DNA of 64,000 nt from Pseudisothecium myosuroides. Its lineage: Eukaryota; Streptophyta; Bryopsida; Hypnales; Lembophyllaceae. Numbering within the stretch: position 1 is the first letter of the stretch; each line of letters starts with the position of its first letter. The stretch spans positions 5,210,501 to 5,274,500 of the forward strand of contig OX637290.1 in the NCBI GenBank assembly GCA_951799445.1, given 5' to 3'. The position numbers and the translations under genes are program-made. The notes beneath the pieces are model-generated. The model saw nothing but the letters and a program-made list of their open reading frames with translations. It had not been told where the DNA came from and did not search any database. Below are positions 35,026 through 44,890 of the stretch, in pieces.

Positions 35026-35033
35026 TATATATA
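35026..35033 (+). promoter_or_regulatory. LTR TATA box
   Basis: TATATATA stands about 30 bases upstream of the predicted transcript start (TCAGTCTC at 36391 once the nested element is removed). The same spacing is seen in the uninterrupted 3' LTR (TATA at 42319, TCAGTCTC at 42349). Confidence 0.75.
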
Positions 35034-35055
35034 GAAGTTGAGGCTGAGGTAGTCC

Positions 35056-36385
35056 TGTAGTCTGAATGCTATTTTACTTTTAGTTCAATTGGCTGTTTTC
35101 CATGTCTATTTGCAGATTTTACCAATTGGATGTGTAGTTTAGGAGTTTATTAGCGGAAGTTACCAATTGGGATCAAGATTTAGTTGAAGTGAGCGGTAAA
35201 GGAGTAGAATTCCAATTGGTAGTTAAGTTGGTTGGAAACTTGGGCTTATAGGCAGGTAGTTTCAATTGGCAGTTTAGTTTTTCCTTTGCATGGTGCAGGA
35301 GCTCCTTCCAATCGCCGGAAGTAAAACAATTGGAAGTTCTGTATTTTGTTTTTGTTTTTATGAATATAGTGAATGTTTGCAATTGTAAGTTTGTGTAATG
35401 GTTGTGTGTGTGTTTGGATGTTCAATTGGAGTTAATTGAGAAACTATGAGTTTGAATGTGAGTTCAATTGGTGAAGTAAACTGTGACTGGAAGTGAGTAA
35501 ACAATTGTGAGAATATTGATAAATTGGATAATTAAGTGTATATGGAAAGACTGTGAGTAACAATTGGGTGTTTGAGAGAATTTGTGATGTTGAGAGAAAG
35601 TAAAGAATTAGGTGATGTGATATTGAACTGAGAACTGTGGATATAACAATTGGATTAAAATTCTGTTTGATGTGATGAGTCTGTATCGAGTGAATGTGAG
35701 CATTGAGCCAATCGGAAATCTGTGTATTGAGAGATCAGGGAATTTTGAGTGACTGAGAGCTTTTGTGTGAAACCAATCGGAGAAGTTAAAGAATTAAAAC
35801 CAATTGGAAAATGATAAGTTTGATTATAAAATAAATCCAATTGGTGATAACTTGGAGTGCTTATTAAATCATTGAGAGTAATTAATTGAGAGATATAATT
35901 TAGATTAATGTCATTAAAATATAAAAAGAGAAATTGAGATTAATAAATAAAATAAAAATGGATAAAAAATATTCTAAAAAGAAGATAAAGAAGTGTGCAT
36001 TTTGCCAACGGTTTGATAATTTAAAGATGGAGTGCAAGACTAAAGAGGAGAATTTTATGGAAGAAGACAAAGCTAAGAAACCAATTGGAGAAAAGCTAAA
36101 GATGAATAGCAATGAGAAGAATCTTGGAGAAAAGAATTAAAAAAAGAAGAACAATTGAAGTGAAGTTTAATTGGAGCAAAAGATAGCATACCGAAACCAA
36201 TTGAAATTATGATAAGCGGTTCTAAACAATGGTTATTGACATGATGTATGGGATTTGTACTTAAAGAATCTTGCAATTGGATCTCTTAGGTGTAATTAAG
36301 ATTTGTTTTTGAAGTAATTTACCTCCTAGAGTTCGAACTCTACCTTAGAGATTTATTTTAGAAAAGAAATAAAAACCTATTTACA
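35056..36385 (+). mobile_element. LTR-type insertion (solo LTR or tiny element), rich in CAATTGG motifs
   Basis: The insert starts TGTAGTCTG, ends TTTACA, and is flanked by AGTCC on both sides (35051-35055 and 36386-36390). The 3' LTR of the host shows the empty site with a single AGTCC. A 5-bp duplication and TG...CA ends are those of LTR retroelements, and no internal terminal repeats are visible, so a solo LTR is likely. About 14 copies of CAATTGG are spread through it. A short frame from 35959 contains a zinc-knuckle-like C-x2-C-x4-N-x4-C, perhaps a gag trace. It lies exactly between the host TATA box and transcript start. Confidence 0.85.
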
Positions 36386-36530
36386 AGTCCTCAGTCTCGA
36401 CAACACCTCTTTTGATCTTAGCTCTTGACTCAAGCTCTAGTCTTGTACTTATTGAACTCTAATATCAAGTCTTGTTATCTGGAAATCATCTTGTCTTGTC
36501 TTGTTTTGTATCTTGCACGTCTGTTACAGT

Positions 36531-36543
36531 TTGTCGAGACTGA
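36531..36543 (+). promoter_or_regulatory. Self-complementary primer-binding site
   Basis: TTGTCGAGACTGA begins two bases after the 5' LTR and is the exact reverse complement of TCAGTCTCGACAA at 36391-36403, the predicted 5' end of the element RNA. It does not resemble the usual plant initiator-tRNA primer site. This arrangement matches self-primed retrotransposons (Tf1 and sushi types), where the RNA 5' end folds back to prime reverse transcription. Confidence 0.78.
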
Positions 36544-36913
36544 CTCTTCAAATTTTGCTTTGCAAAATTTGATTCAGGCCCTCTTAACAAATGGACAGAG
36601 TGTTAGTTCAGTTCAAACCTTGTTGTGTTAGTCATTGAAAGGACCAAGGGCAAAACTAATATTGGAGCTTGATTTTTTCTTGATTGCGTGCGAACTATCG
36701 CCCTTCTTGAAAATATTGAAGCGCTTAGAGGTTGCGGACTATCCTCCTCTAAACTAGTATTATTTTTTCTCAACAAAGTTATTCTTGATTGCGTGCGGAC
36801 TACCGCCCTTCTTGAAAACAACTTTGATATTTATAGATTGAGGATTATCCATCTCTAAATTGGTTCTTGATCAGTAGCTCAATCCTTTTAGTATTCTTGT
36901 CTAGTGAATCAAG

Positions 36914-37930
36914 ATGTCAGGAAGCGAAGACGCCAATTCAGTAGCAACCAAATTAGATCTCATCTTGAAGGCTATTGATTCTTTGTCCATGCAGACAAAT
37001 GTTCTTGAAGACTTTGCTGCAAATACAAGCGCAAGAGTGGTTGAAGCATCTCAATCCATTCCATCTGCTTCAATTTTGGGGACAAGTGTACCTGGTCAAC
37101 ACTTTGATTCACACATCTCAACCGCAAGGGAGCCTTAGATTAGTCTCCTCGAAAAGTTTGATGGTTCCAGAGCAAAATTTCGAGGATTTGTGAATCAAGT
37201 TCAGCTCATCATTTTTCTTCAACCTCAACGATATCCGACAAATGAATCACGGGTGGGCTTGATTGGAAGCTTGCTCACTAGACAAGCTTTGTCTTGATTT
37301 TCACCGCTATTTGAAAAAAGATCTTTAATTCTCAACAACTTCGAGACATTCTTAGCAGCATTTTCTGAAGCATTTGGGGAGCACGACAAGATCCGTTGGG
37401 CAACAACTAAAGTTTGTTCTTTACGACAAGGATCTCGCTCAGCTTCGCTATATACATCAGAATTCCGACAACTTGCTTGCGACATCAATTGGGGCGAAGA
37501 AGCATTCATAAGTCAATTTCAATGGGGCTTGAGAGACAACGTCAAGGACTTATTACTATCATTTCCTGATCCCCAGACACTCAACGAAGCCATAAGTCAA
37601 GCGGTAAAATATAACAATCGATTATTTTAACGGCGTCAAGATCGACGGTCATGGACTACGCCAACCGCTCAAACAAATACCTTGCCAACGGTCAAGGCAG
37701 CACATATAACAAGCATACATTCTGAAGGCCCTGAGGATATGCAAATTGATACTGTACGATTTGGACCACTTACCCTGCAAAAAAAGAAACGTCGTCTTGA
37801 TGAAGATTTGTGTTTATATTGTGGAGGCCCTGGCCACAAAGCCACCAATTGCCAGAAGAAGCACAAAAAACATCTTCTCAAGACAAGAGCCATACATGTA
37901 TCGGAAAACGAGGACGCTCAGCCACAATAG
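36914..37930 (+). pseudogene. gag of the gypsy element, three in-frame stops
   Basis: One frame runs from ATG 36914 to the stop ending at 37930, broken by TAG at 37136, TGA at 37295 and TAA at 37628. It encodes a capsid-like protein with a C-terminal CCHC zinc knuckle (CLYCGGPGHKATNC, near 37810), the nucleic-acid-binding motif of retrotransposon nucleocapsids. The stops are explained by C-to-T or G-to-A changes. Confidence 0.88.
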
Positions 37931-38022
37931 GGACCGTGCGGCTCGAGCCTTCAGATTTATAGACAAATTTAGGTCCTTACCTTTCTTCTCAACCTTCTCA
38001 TTGTTTTACCGTACCTCTACGT

Positions 38023-40156
38023 TTGGGCCCCAAAAAGAAGTTACGGATTCATGCCCTTTTAGATTCTAGAGCTTCAGCTTATTTTATGGACGAGAAATTT
38101 GCGAAACGTCACAAGATTCATTTAGTCAGGATATCAAACCCTGTACATGTAGAAGCCATAGACGGTCGGGCCTTATCTTCGGGCGATGTCACTCATGAAA
38201 TTAAACCATTAGAGGTTTCATTTGAGGGGCATAAAACTTAGATCATATTCAATATGATTAGAACTCCATCCAATCTCGTGATTTTAGGACTTTCTTGGCT
38301 CGAAAAATACAATTTAGTTGTGGACTGGAAGTCACAAAGTCTATCATTTTCTCTAGAAACTTCGGCAACGAAATCTCTTCCAACGTCTTCAAGTGCCAAG
38401 CCCGTACTTATTGGAGCTAGAGCTTTTATTAAAGCAGCAAAAAAAGACAACCCTTATATTGTTTACGCAACTCCAGTACGTGACAACAACAATACTTTAT
38501 CAAGTATTCCAAGTCAGTATGAAGAATTTGGAGATGTCTTTAAAAAAAAAACGCCGACAGTTTGCTAGAACATCGGCCATACGATTGCGCCATTGATCTT
38601 GAAGATGGAGCTCAGCCACCATTTGGTCCAATCTACAACCTGTCGCAGAGTGAACTTTCAGCATTGAAGGAGTATATCGACGAAAATCTTGCAAAGAACT
38701 TCATTCGACATTCCAAATCTCCAGCTGGTGCGCCAATACTTTTTGTGAAGAAGAAAAACGGTTCTTTACGAATGTGTGTTGATTATCGAGGTCTGAATAA
38801 ATTAACGGTGAAAAATTGATATCCTTTGATGTTAATATCTGGACTTCTTGATCAACTTGGACAAGCCAAAATCTATACCAAGAGTGATCTTCGTGGAGTG
38901 TATAACTTGGTGCGCATAAAAGAAGGGGACGAATGGAAGACAAGATTCCGAACAAGATATGGACATTTTGAATATAACGTTATGCCATTTGGACTTACAA
39001 ATGCACCAACTATTTTTCAATACTTGATGAATGATATTTTCCGCGAATTTTTGGACCAATTTGTCATATGTTATCTTGACAACATCTTGATTTATTCCAA
39101 AAATGTTGAAGAACATGAACGACACGTAAAACTTGTGCTACAGAAGCTACGAGACGCTGGATTATATGCCAAATTAGAAAAATGCGTATTTCATCAACCG
39201 CAAGTAGAGTTTCTTGGATACATCATCTCCAACGAAGGCTTATTGATGAATCCAAAGAAAATTCAAGCTATTACAAATTGGTCAACTTCTCGAACAGTAC
39301 GAGATGTACAGTGTTTTTATGGATTTGCCAACTTCTATCGGATCTTCATCAAAAATTACTTACAAGTAGTAGCTCCACTGACTCGGTTAACATGCAAAGA
39401 TAAATTAGATTGGGGACCTGAAGCAGAGAAGGCTTTTCAACATTTAAAGTCAGCTTTTACAACTGCTCCAATCTTGACCCATCCAAATTTTTCGAAACCA
39501 TTTTATATGAAAACGGATGCTTCAGATTTTGCATTAGGAGCAGTTCTTTCGCAAATGGGAGAAGAAGGAAGATTTCACCCCGTCGCGTTTTATTCGAGAA
39601 AATTTCAGCTGCTGAGATTAACTACGAGATTCATGACAAGGAGCTTCTTGCTATTGTGGACTCGTTTCAAAAATGGTGCCACTTACTAGAAGGTGCGTCA
39701 CATCGGGTGACTGTATATACAGATCACAAAAATCTTGAATATTTCATGTCTGCTCGCGTTCTGAATCGACGTCAAGCTCGTTGGAATATGTCTTTATGTC
39801 GCTTCGACTTCATTATCACGTACCGTCCTGGAAAGCAACAAGGATTGTCAGATGCCTTGTCTCGGAGATCATACTTGGTACCGAAAAAAGGAGAAGCTGC
39901 ATACAACCTACAACAAATGACTCTCTTTAAGCCCGAGCAATTCTATCTTCGTGCAACAACTATGGTAATGCCAGTTGATTCTTTGTTCCTTGACCAAGTT
40001 TGTGCGGCATCGACTTTGGATCCTCTAGTTCTTGACATCAAGCGTCGGTCTCACCGTGATGGCGACAATTTCAAGTTTTCGGACAATCTCTTGTATTTTG
40101 AAGAACATTTATACATTCCTGAAGGTCCCTTGCGCCTTCGAGTTCTTCAAATTTGA
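38023..40156 (+). pseudogene. Protease, reverse transcriptase and RNase H of the gypsy element, broken
   Basis: The aspartic protease active site is altered (LLDSRAS, with Arg where Gly is expected after the catalytic Asp-Ser). A frameshift lies at a run of ten A residues near 38545. Reverse transcriptase follows, with MPFGLTNAP conserved, but the YLDD box reads YLDN at about 39072, losing a catalytic Asp. A second frameshift near 39600 precedes RNase H (YTDHKNLEYF, then DALSRR). There is also a TGA at the start of the RT fingers region. Each lesson points to an inactive polyprotein. Confidence 0.9.
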
Positions 40157-41407
40157 CATGATTTTCCTGCTGCCGGACATTTTAGATTCAACAAAACATT
40201 AGAGCTCGTGTTTCGTGATTTTTGGTGGCCTCAGATGTGGAAGGCTGTCAAAGACTTTGTGCTCACTTGTGACACTTGTTCAAGGTCTAAGAATCCTCGA
40301 CATCAGCCGCATGGACTTCTCCAGCCATTACCTATTCCAAAGCGGCCATAATCTTCAATTTCTATGGACTTTATTACGGACTTACCTCCATCAAAGTCCT
40401 TTGATTCCATATGTGTGATTGTAGATCGTCTTACAAAAATGGCGCATTTTATACCATGTAAGAAGACAATCACTAGCGAAAAAACTGCGAAGCTGTTCTT
40501 GGACAATATTTATCGATATCACGAATTGCCAGACGATATCGTATCGGATTGAGGACCTCAATTTGTTTTCAAGTTTTGGAGATCTCTCTTTGAAATTTTA
40601 AGGGTGGATATCAAACTTTCTTCTGCCTTTCACCTTTAAACGGATGGATAAACAGAACGCGTAAATCAAGTATTAGAACAGTATTTATGTTGTACCATCA
40701 ACTATCAACAAGATGATTGGACTTTACATCTGACATTGGCGGAATTTGCGTACAACAACACTATCCACAGTTCTACTCGACAAATGCCGTTTTATGCCAA
40801 CTATGGATACCATCCGAAGTTTGATTTACTCGGCATTTCTCAAACGGACAATCCTGCAGCCAAAGATTTGACTTTTTATTTATCAGAGCTTCATGATACG
40901 ATGAAACTTCATCTATAAGCTGCTCAAGACCGTTACAAAACGTCAGCAGACGCGTTGCGCAAAGAATCTTTTCCATTTTAAGTTGGCGACAAAGTTTGGC
41001 TCCTTCGACACAACATCCAGACCACTCGACCATGTGACAAATTGGATTATCATCGATTAGGCCCATTTCCCATTCAAAAGCAGATCAATCCCGTTGCTTA
41101 TCGATTGGAACTTCCGACATCTATGAAAGTCCATCCGGTCTTTCATGTTTCTCTTCTTGAGCCGCATAAAGAGTCACATTTGTCTGGAAGAAGTCCACCA
41201 CCACCGCCTTCCATTGAAATAGATAATCATGAGAAATATGAGGTGGAAACGGTACTTGATTCACGACGTAGACACGGCAAGTTGAAATATTTGGTACATT
41301 GGCGTGGATACGACATTCACGAACGTACATGGGAATCAGCAGCGAACTTGGTCAATGCGCCGCAAAAGATACATGAGTTTCGTCAACGCTATCCTGATAA
41401 ACCGTAG
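40157..41407 (+). pseudogene. Integrase with C-terminal chromodomain, broken by several stops
   Basis: The frame has an N-terminal zinc-binding region (with CDTC at about 40271) and an integrase core with [14 protein letters not shown] and VSD followed by a stop and GPQF. Further stops occur in the conserved TDG region and later, all at positions where Gln, Arg or Trp are expected. From about 41236 the frame is intact and encodes a typical chromodomain (YEVETVLDSR, YLVHWRGYD, RTWE) with the aromatic residues needed to bind methylated histone tails. It ends at TAG 41405. Confidence 0.9.
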
Positions 41408-41548
41408 CTTATCTAAACAATAGCTTCTTTGAAAAGCCTCCCCGTCTAAAGCTGGATATAAAGAGGGGAGAGTTGATACAAACAACACAGTCTTTACTCT
41501 AGTCATAGAAAATTTTAGTCTCCGATTAGCTTTTGCAGAAACTCCAAT

Positions 41549-41734
41549 ATGTCTAATTGGAGGGTTTTTAGAGACTCTTTAGATCCTGAGCACACTATCG
41601 AGCCCGAGCTTGAGCTTTCTATGTCACAGTTACCAGACCAGCCTTTACAACCTGCAGATTCTCCTCTACCACGACCTCAAGACGAAGGTGAATCTTCGGC
41701 ACAACGAAAACGATTACGTACCAAACAGCTATGA
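41549..41734 (+). CDS. Short extra open frame between integrase and 3' LTR
   Basis: An ATG-started frame of 61 codons is rich in acidic residues and proline (MSQLPDQPLQPADSPLPRPQ) and ends in a basic run (AQRKRLRTKQL). It may be the remnant of a longer frame, since the sequence continues readable to about 41823 after the stop. Some gypsy elements carry an additional gene at this position. No homology can be claimed. Confidence 0.35.
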   Translation: MSNWRVFRDSLDPEHTIEPELELSMSQLPDQPLQPADSPLPRPQDEGESSAQRKRLRTKQL

Positions 41735-42033
41735 CATGACAATCTTCAACGTGACGCTCGAGCTTTAGTGATCTTACTGCAAGTTGGAAGACTCGAACCT
41801 GATGGACCAGAAGTTACTTTCTAAAGATGTTTTGAAGGCCTCAACATGGAGCGGTACTTTGGGTTTCTTCCAGTAGAGGGAAGTCGGGGTCACAATCGTT
41901 GGTTAAGTGGCCATGTCCAATCTTTATCCAGAGATTAGCGGACAACTTATGTTGCAGATACTGTTCGTCGCATTCTTGATTTCTTGCAGATGTAGAACAA
42001 AGACCACTTGAGCTCCTCTTGAAACTCGTCGTC

Positions 42034-42486
42034 AGAGAAGGGGGTGATGTCACGGACATAGTTAGAACCTCCTCCGAGAAACTTGTAGTTAGAGGAAGCT
42101 TCCTGAGAAGCTTCCCAAGTAGGAGAAGCTTCTGGAAGTTTCTAGAAGGACGTCCAAGCTGGAGGGAAGCTTCTTGAGAAGCTTCCCAAATGAAGGAAGC
42201 TTCTGGAAGGATGTCCAAGCTAAAAGGAAGCTTCTGGAAGGACGTTCAAGCTAGAGGGAAGCTTCTTGAGAAGCTTTTCAGATAGTGGAAGCTTCTGGAA
42301 GAACCTCCTAGCTAGTAGTATATATATGAGTCGAGGCTGAGGTAGTCCTCAGTCTCAACAACACCTCTTTTGATCTTAGCTCTTGACTCAAGCTCTAGTC
42401 TTATACTTCTTGAATTCTAATATCAAGTTTTGTTATCTGGAAATCATCTTGTCTTGTTTTGTTTTGTATCTTGTACGTCCATTACA
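42034..42486 (+). repeat. Polypurine tract and 3' LTR
   Basis: AGAGAAGGGGGTGA immediately precedes the LTR (42048-42486) and is the plus-strand primer site. The LTR repeats the U3 structure of the 5' LTR, with GAAGCTTC clusters, one more copy of a ~50-bp tandem unit, TATA at 42319 and the R start TCAGTCTCAACAA at 42349, where the CG of the 5' copy has become CA. Confidence 0.92.
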
Positions 42487-43290
42487 GAGACGACTAGAAC
42501 TAAGGACTTGAAACAAAGTCGAAAATTGTACTCCCTTCCTCCGTGCCTCGCCCTGCAAACCAGCCATGAGCTGATCCACCACCGTGCCCGCTTATCGTCG
42601 CCCCGCCCACACCTTTTGGAACTGCAAATGCTTACAATCTCTTTTGATGTAAATCTTGCCTTTCTTCAAATGCGGATATGGCTCACCGTCAAATTGACAC
42701 ACCTTCTTCCCCTCGTGTTTCTCCAAGTTGTTGCCCTTAAGAACCATCAGTTTTCTTCAGCCGCTCACGCTGCTGCAGCACTTACAAACGATTCCAGTGA
42801 GATTTTCATTGGCGTCAAACTCCGCTTCGGCCCAAGTGAAGCGGCAAGCCCAAACCTCCTGCCACCTCTGCGTCACCGTTGCCGGGGCCACCTTTCACCT
42901 CTTGCGGGGCTTGCTAACTCCTTTCCCCTTCGCCTAGCTCTCTGTAATTGCGAGCGCTGGATCAGCCTCTGCCGAGACAACTGTCGCCTCCGACAACGAA
43001 GGAAACCGGGGTACATCGACAACCAACGAGTCGCTCAAACAGGTCTCCGATATCAATGTCACCTCCTCCGTAGCAGGTGTTGGCAGATACTTCTCCAAAC
43101 CAGGAGAATTGCGTGAAGATCCGAACATCCTCACGCAAAAATTGTTGGACAGCTTCAACCTCGGCGCCATCACTCGAATGCAGCCCTGCGCCCACAACCA
43201 AAATCCCAAGAGCCCAAGACAAGGAAACAAAAGGCAGAAAACTCTCAATCGCTCAAATTGTATGTGGAATAACAAGTGATGATCAGCTCT

Positions 43291-43372
43291 TGCACCCTTA
43301 GGCCTTATATGTTGCAGGCTTGCAGCATTGCACCTTTAGGCCTTATATGTTGCAGGCTTGCAGCATTGCACC
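43291..43372. repeat. Tandem duplication, 2 x 38 bp, in the hAT upstream region
   Basis: The unit TTAGGCCTTATATGTTGCAG continues with GCTTGCAGCATTGCACC and occurs twice almost unchanged. It lies between the hAT right terminus and the transposase start, so it belongs to the promoter or leader region of the element. The rest of 43,373-44,155 shows no further gene. Confidence 0.85.
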
Positions 43373-44648
43373 CTAAGTCCTCCACGAGGCCACGAGAACA
43401 GCAGCCTAGGAGGCCAGGACTCCAAAAGCAGTGGAACACAAACACCATCGCCGCGAGCCCACCATCCAAACCTCAACAGGAAATTCAAAATTCTAGCAAT
43501 TGCAGGAAGCCTCCATTTCCCGATTGGAGTGAATGCGCAGGAGACGATTGAGGCAAACGTCTCTCAAATTTTTACGCCAGAGAGGAATTGGCGCTCCCAA
43601 ATCTCAAATTTTGACTTTCTTAGAGGCGCAGATCAAGAGAATGGCGTCGCAAAATCAAAATCTCTGGCCTTCTAGGGTTTGCCACAGCGCAAGGGGCCCA
43701 GGGCAGCGGCAAGCATTCAAAAATTGAAACTCACAACTCAATTAATGCGCAATTGCACACTTAATGCACAAAGATGCTCACTTTGCTCAGTTGCTCACAT
43801 TGTGTTTGTGACTCTGTGTCTGTGAGTCTGTGTACTATGCAGGAGGCTGCAGGGAAAAGACAGGTGGCTAAAGCTAAGGGCGATAGGCAGGTGACGGCGG
43901 CGAAATCAACGGCCAAGATGGAGCCAACGCGCTAAACATCAACGGTCCAGATAAAACTACAGCTAACCCTAAATTATCCCTGGAGCGGATGAATGCTAAT
44001 TTGAAGTTCATCCAGTACGAACTTTTGCTTCCTCCCTCTGACAAAAGTAGGAAAATTGCTCAAATTAAATTTTTTTTTAATTTCTACAATGTACATTTAG
44101 CGCGCCCTGAATCTAGGTAGAAACGGAGCGAATTTTCGCCACTTTAGGGAACGCTGCTCCTGGCAGTTCCACCACATTAATTTTTTCATTTTTATTTCAG
44201 ATATTCTTTTCTAATTCTGCGGACAGTTGGGTCAGTTAGCAGTTGCAGCAGAGCTTGGCTTGGAATCCCAAATTTCAACATTTCACTAGTAAGGTAATCT
44301 GCTCTTAAAGCGACCATTTAAGAGTTGTTTGCCTTTTCGGGGAAGCTAAACTCCTTAAAACAATTTTCACTTAATTTTTAGAAGAAGAGAAATGGAATTG
44401 GCATCTAACCCAAGTCGTTTCATATGTTTTGGACCTTCGTGGAATTAGTTACAAATTTTTGAAGTTGGAAACGCAGTGGTCTCCAAAATCGACCACTACT
44501 AGAGAGGCAGTCAAAACCAAGACAAAATCAGCACATTTCTGTTGGAATCAACATAAAAATGATTTTTCCTCATCAAATGTGTTTTTTTGGACCGCATCAA
44601 CACGTTTTCTGTTGGTTCAATGTAAACCAACACAATTATGTTAAATTT

Positions 44649-44890
44649 CAAGGAATCTTTTGGGATCTTTTTGGAATCTTTTAGAATCTTTTGGAATCTC
44701 TTACGAATCTACTAAATTTTTAGGAATCTACCAGAATCTTTTGAAAAAATATTAGAATTTATTAGGATCTTTTAGAAATCTATTGAAATCTATTAGACAC
44801 TTTTGAAAATCTTTTAAATTCTATTAAAATCTTTTGAAATTTTTAAAAATCTTTTAGAATCTTTCAAAATCATTTGGAATCTTATACAAA
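44649..44890. repeat. Degenerate decamer array (GAATCTTTTG-like) inside the CACTA element
   Basis: About two dozen imperfect units with the core GAATCTTTT or GAAATCTATT follow each other with a period of roughly 10-11 bases. The array probably expanded by slippage inside the transposon. Confidence 0.75.

Larger units (their letters stand above)
34774..36528 (+). repeat. 5' LTR of the gypsy element, split by a 1.33-kb insertion
   Basis: Without the nested element (35056-36385) and one copy of AGTCC it is 420 bp, against 439 bp for the 3' LTR. Several substitutions and a missing copy of a short tandem unit separate the two LTRs, so the element is not young. U3 holds GAAGCTTC repeats and a TATA box at 35026-35033. 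R begins near 36391. Confidence 0.92.
34774..42486 (+). mobile_element. Ty3/gypsy chromodomain retrotransposon (chromovirus), inactive
   Basis: Two LTRs start TGTCACGG and end TTACA or ATTACA. The flanks GGGAC (34769-34773) and GAGAC (42487-42491) are a 5-bp target duplication with one change. The interior order is gag with zinc knuckle, protease, reverse transcriptase, RNase H, integrase and a C-terminal chromodomain, then a purine tract before the 3' LTR. All coding parts contain stops or frameshifts. It inserted into the hAT transposase gene between the BED finger and the catalytic body. Chromodomain integrases of this family are known to direct insertion to particular chromatin marks. Confidence 0.95.
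31930..43130 (-). pseudogene. hAT transposase (BED zinc finger, ZNF862-like type), broken
   Basis: On the minus strand the N-terminal low-complexity region starts near 43130. It is followed by a BED-type zinc finger around 42870-42740 (WQEVWACRFTWAE, then two Cys, then LEKHEG). Then come the gypsy insertion, the body (34770-34279), the TTAA insertion and the rest (33627-32914). The conserved CASH (C-x2-H) and TRW motifs of hAT transposases are present. An intron with donor GTAAGC at 32913 separates the C-terminal exon (about 32590-31930), which carries the dimerisation region with DERCFSTL. In-frame stops, several from Trp codons, and the insertions make it non-functional. The family is widespread in plant genomes as uncharacterised zinc-finger-like proteins. 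Confidence 0.9.
30949..44155 (-). mobile_element. hAT-superfamily DNA transposon, disrupted by later insertions
   Basis: The left terminus is CAGCGATCCCAAAAT and the right terminus, read inward, is CAGCGTTCCCTAAAG. The 8 bases outside each end are identical (CTCCTGGC at 30941-30948 and 44156-44163), the exact target-duplication length of hAT elements. Removing the nested gypsy and TTAA elements leaves about 4.8 kb, a normal size for an autonomous hAT. The gene inside reads on the minus strand. The preserved duplication shows that both ends are original. Confidence 0.93.

Noticed and set aside
35056..36385. Complete small LTR retrotransposon with two LTRs
   Set aside because: The first and last few hundred bases do not resemble each other, so a solo LTR or other simple insertion fits better.
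42430..43116. 228-codon plus-strand frame
   Set aside because: It is antisense to the hAT transposase N-terminus and begins inside the gypsy 3' LTR, so it is a shadow frame.
43276..43990. Separate gene to the right of the hAT transposase
   Set aside because: The interval lies inside the hAT termini and contains a tandem duplication. Its frames are short and antisense or unsupported.
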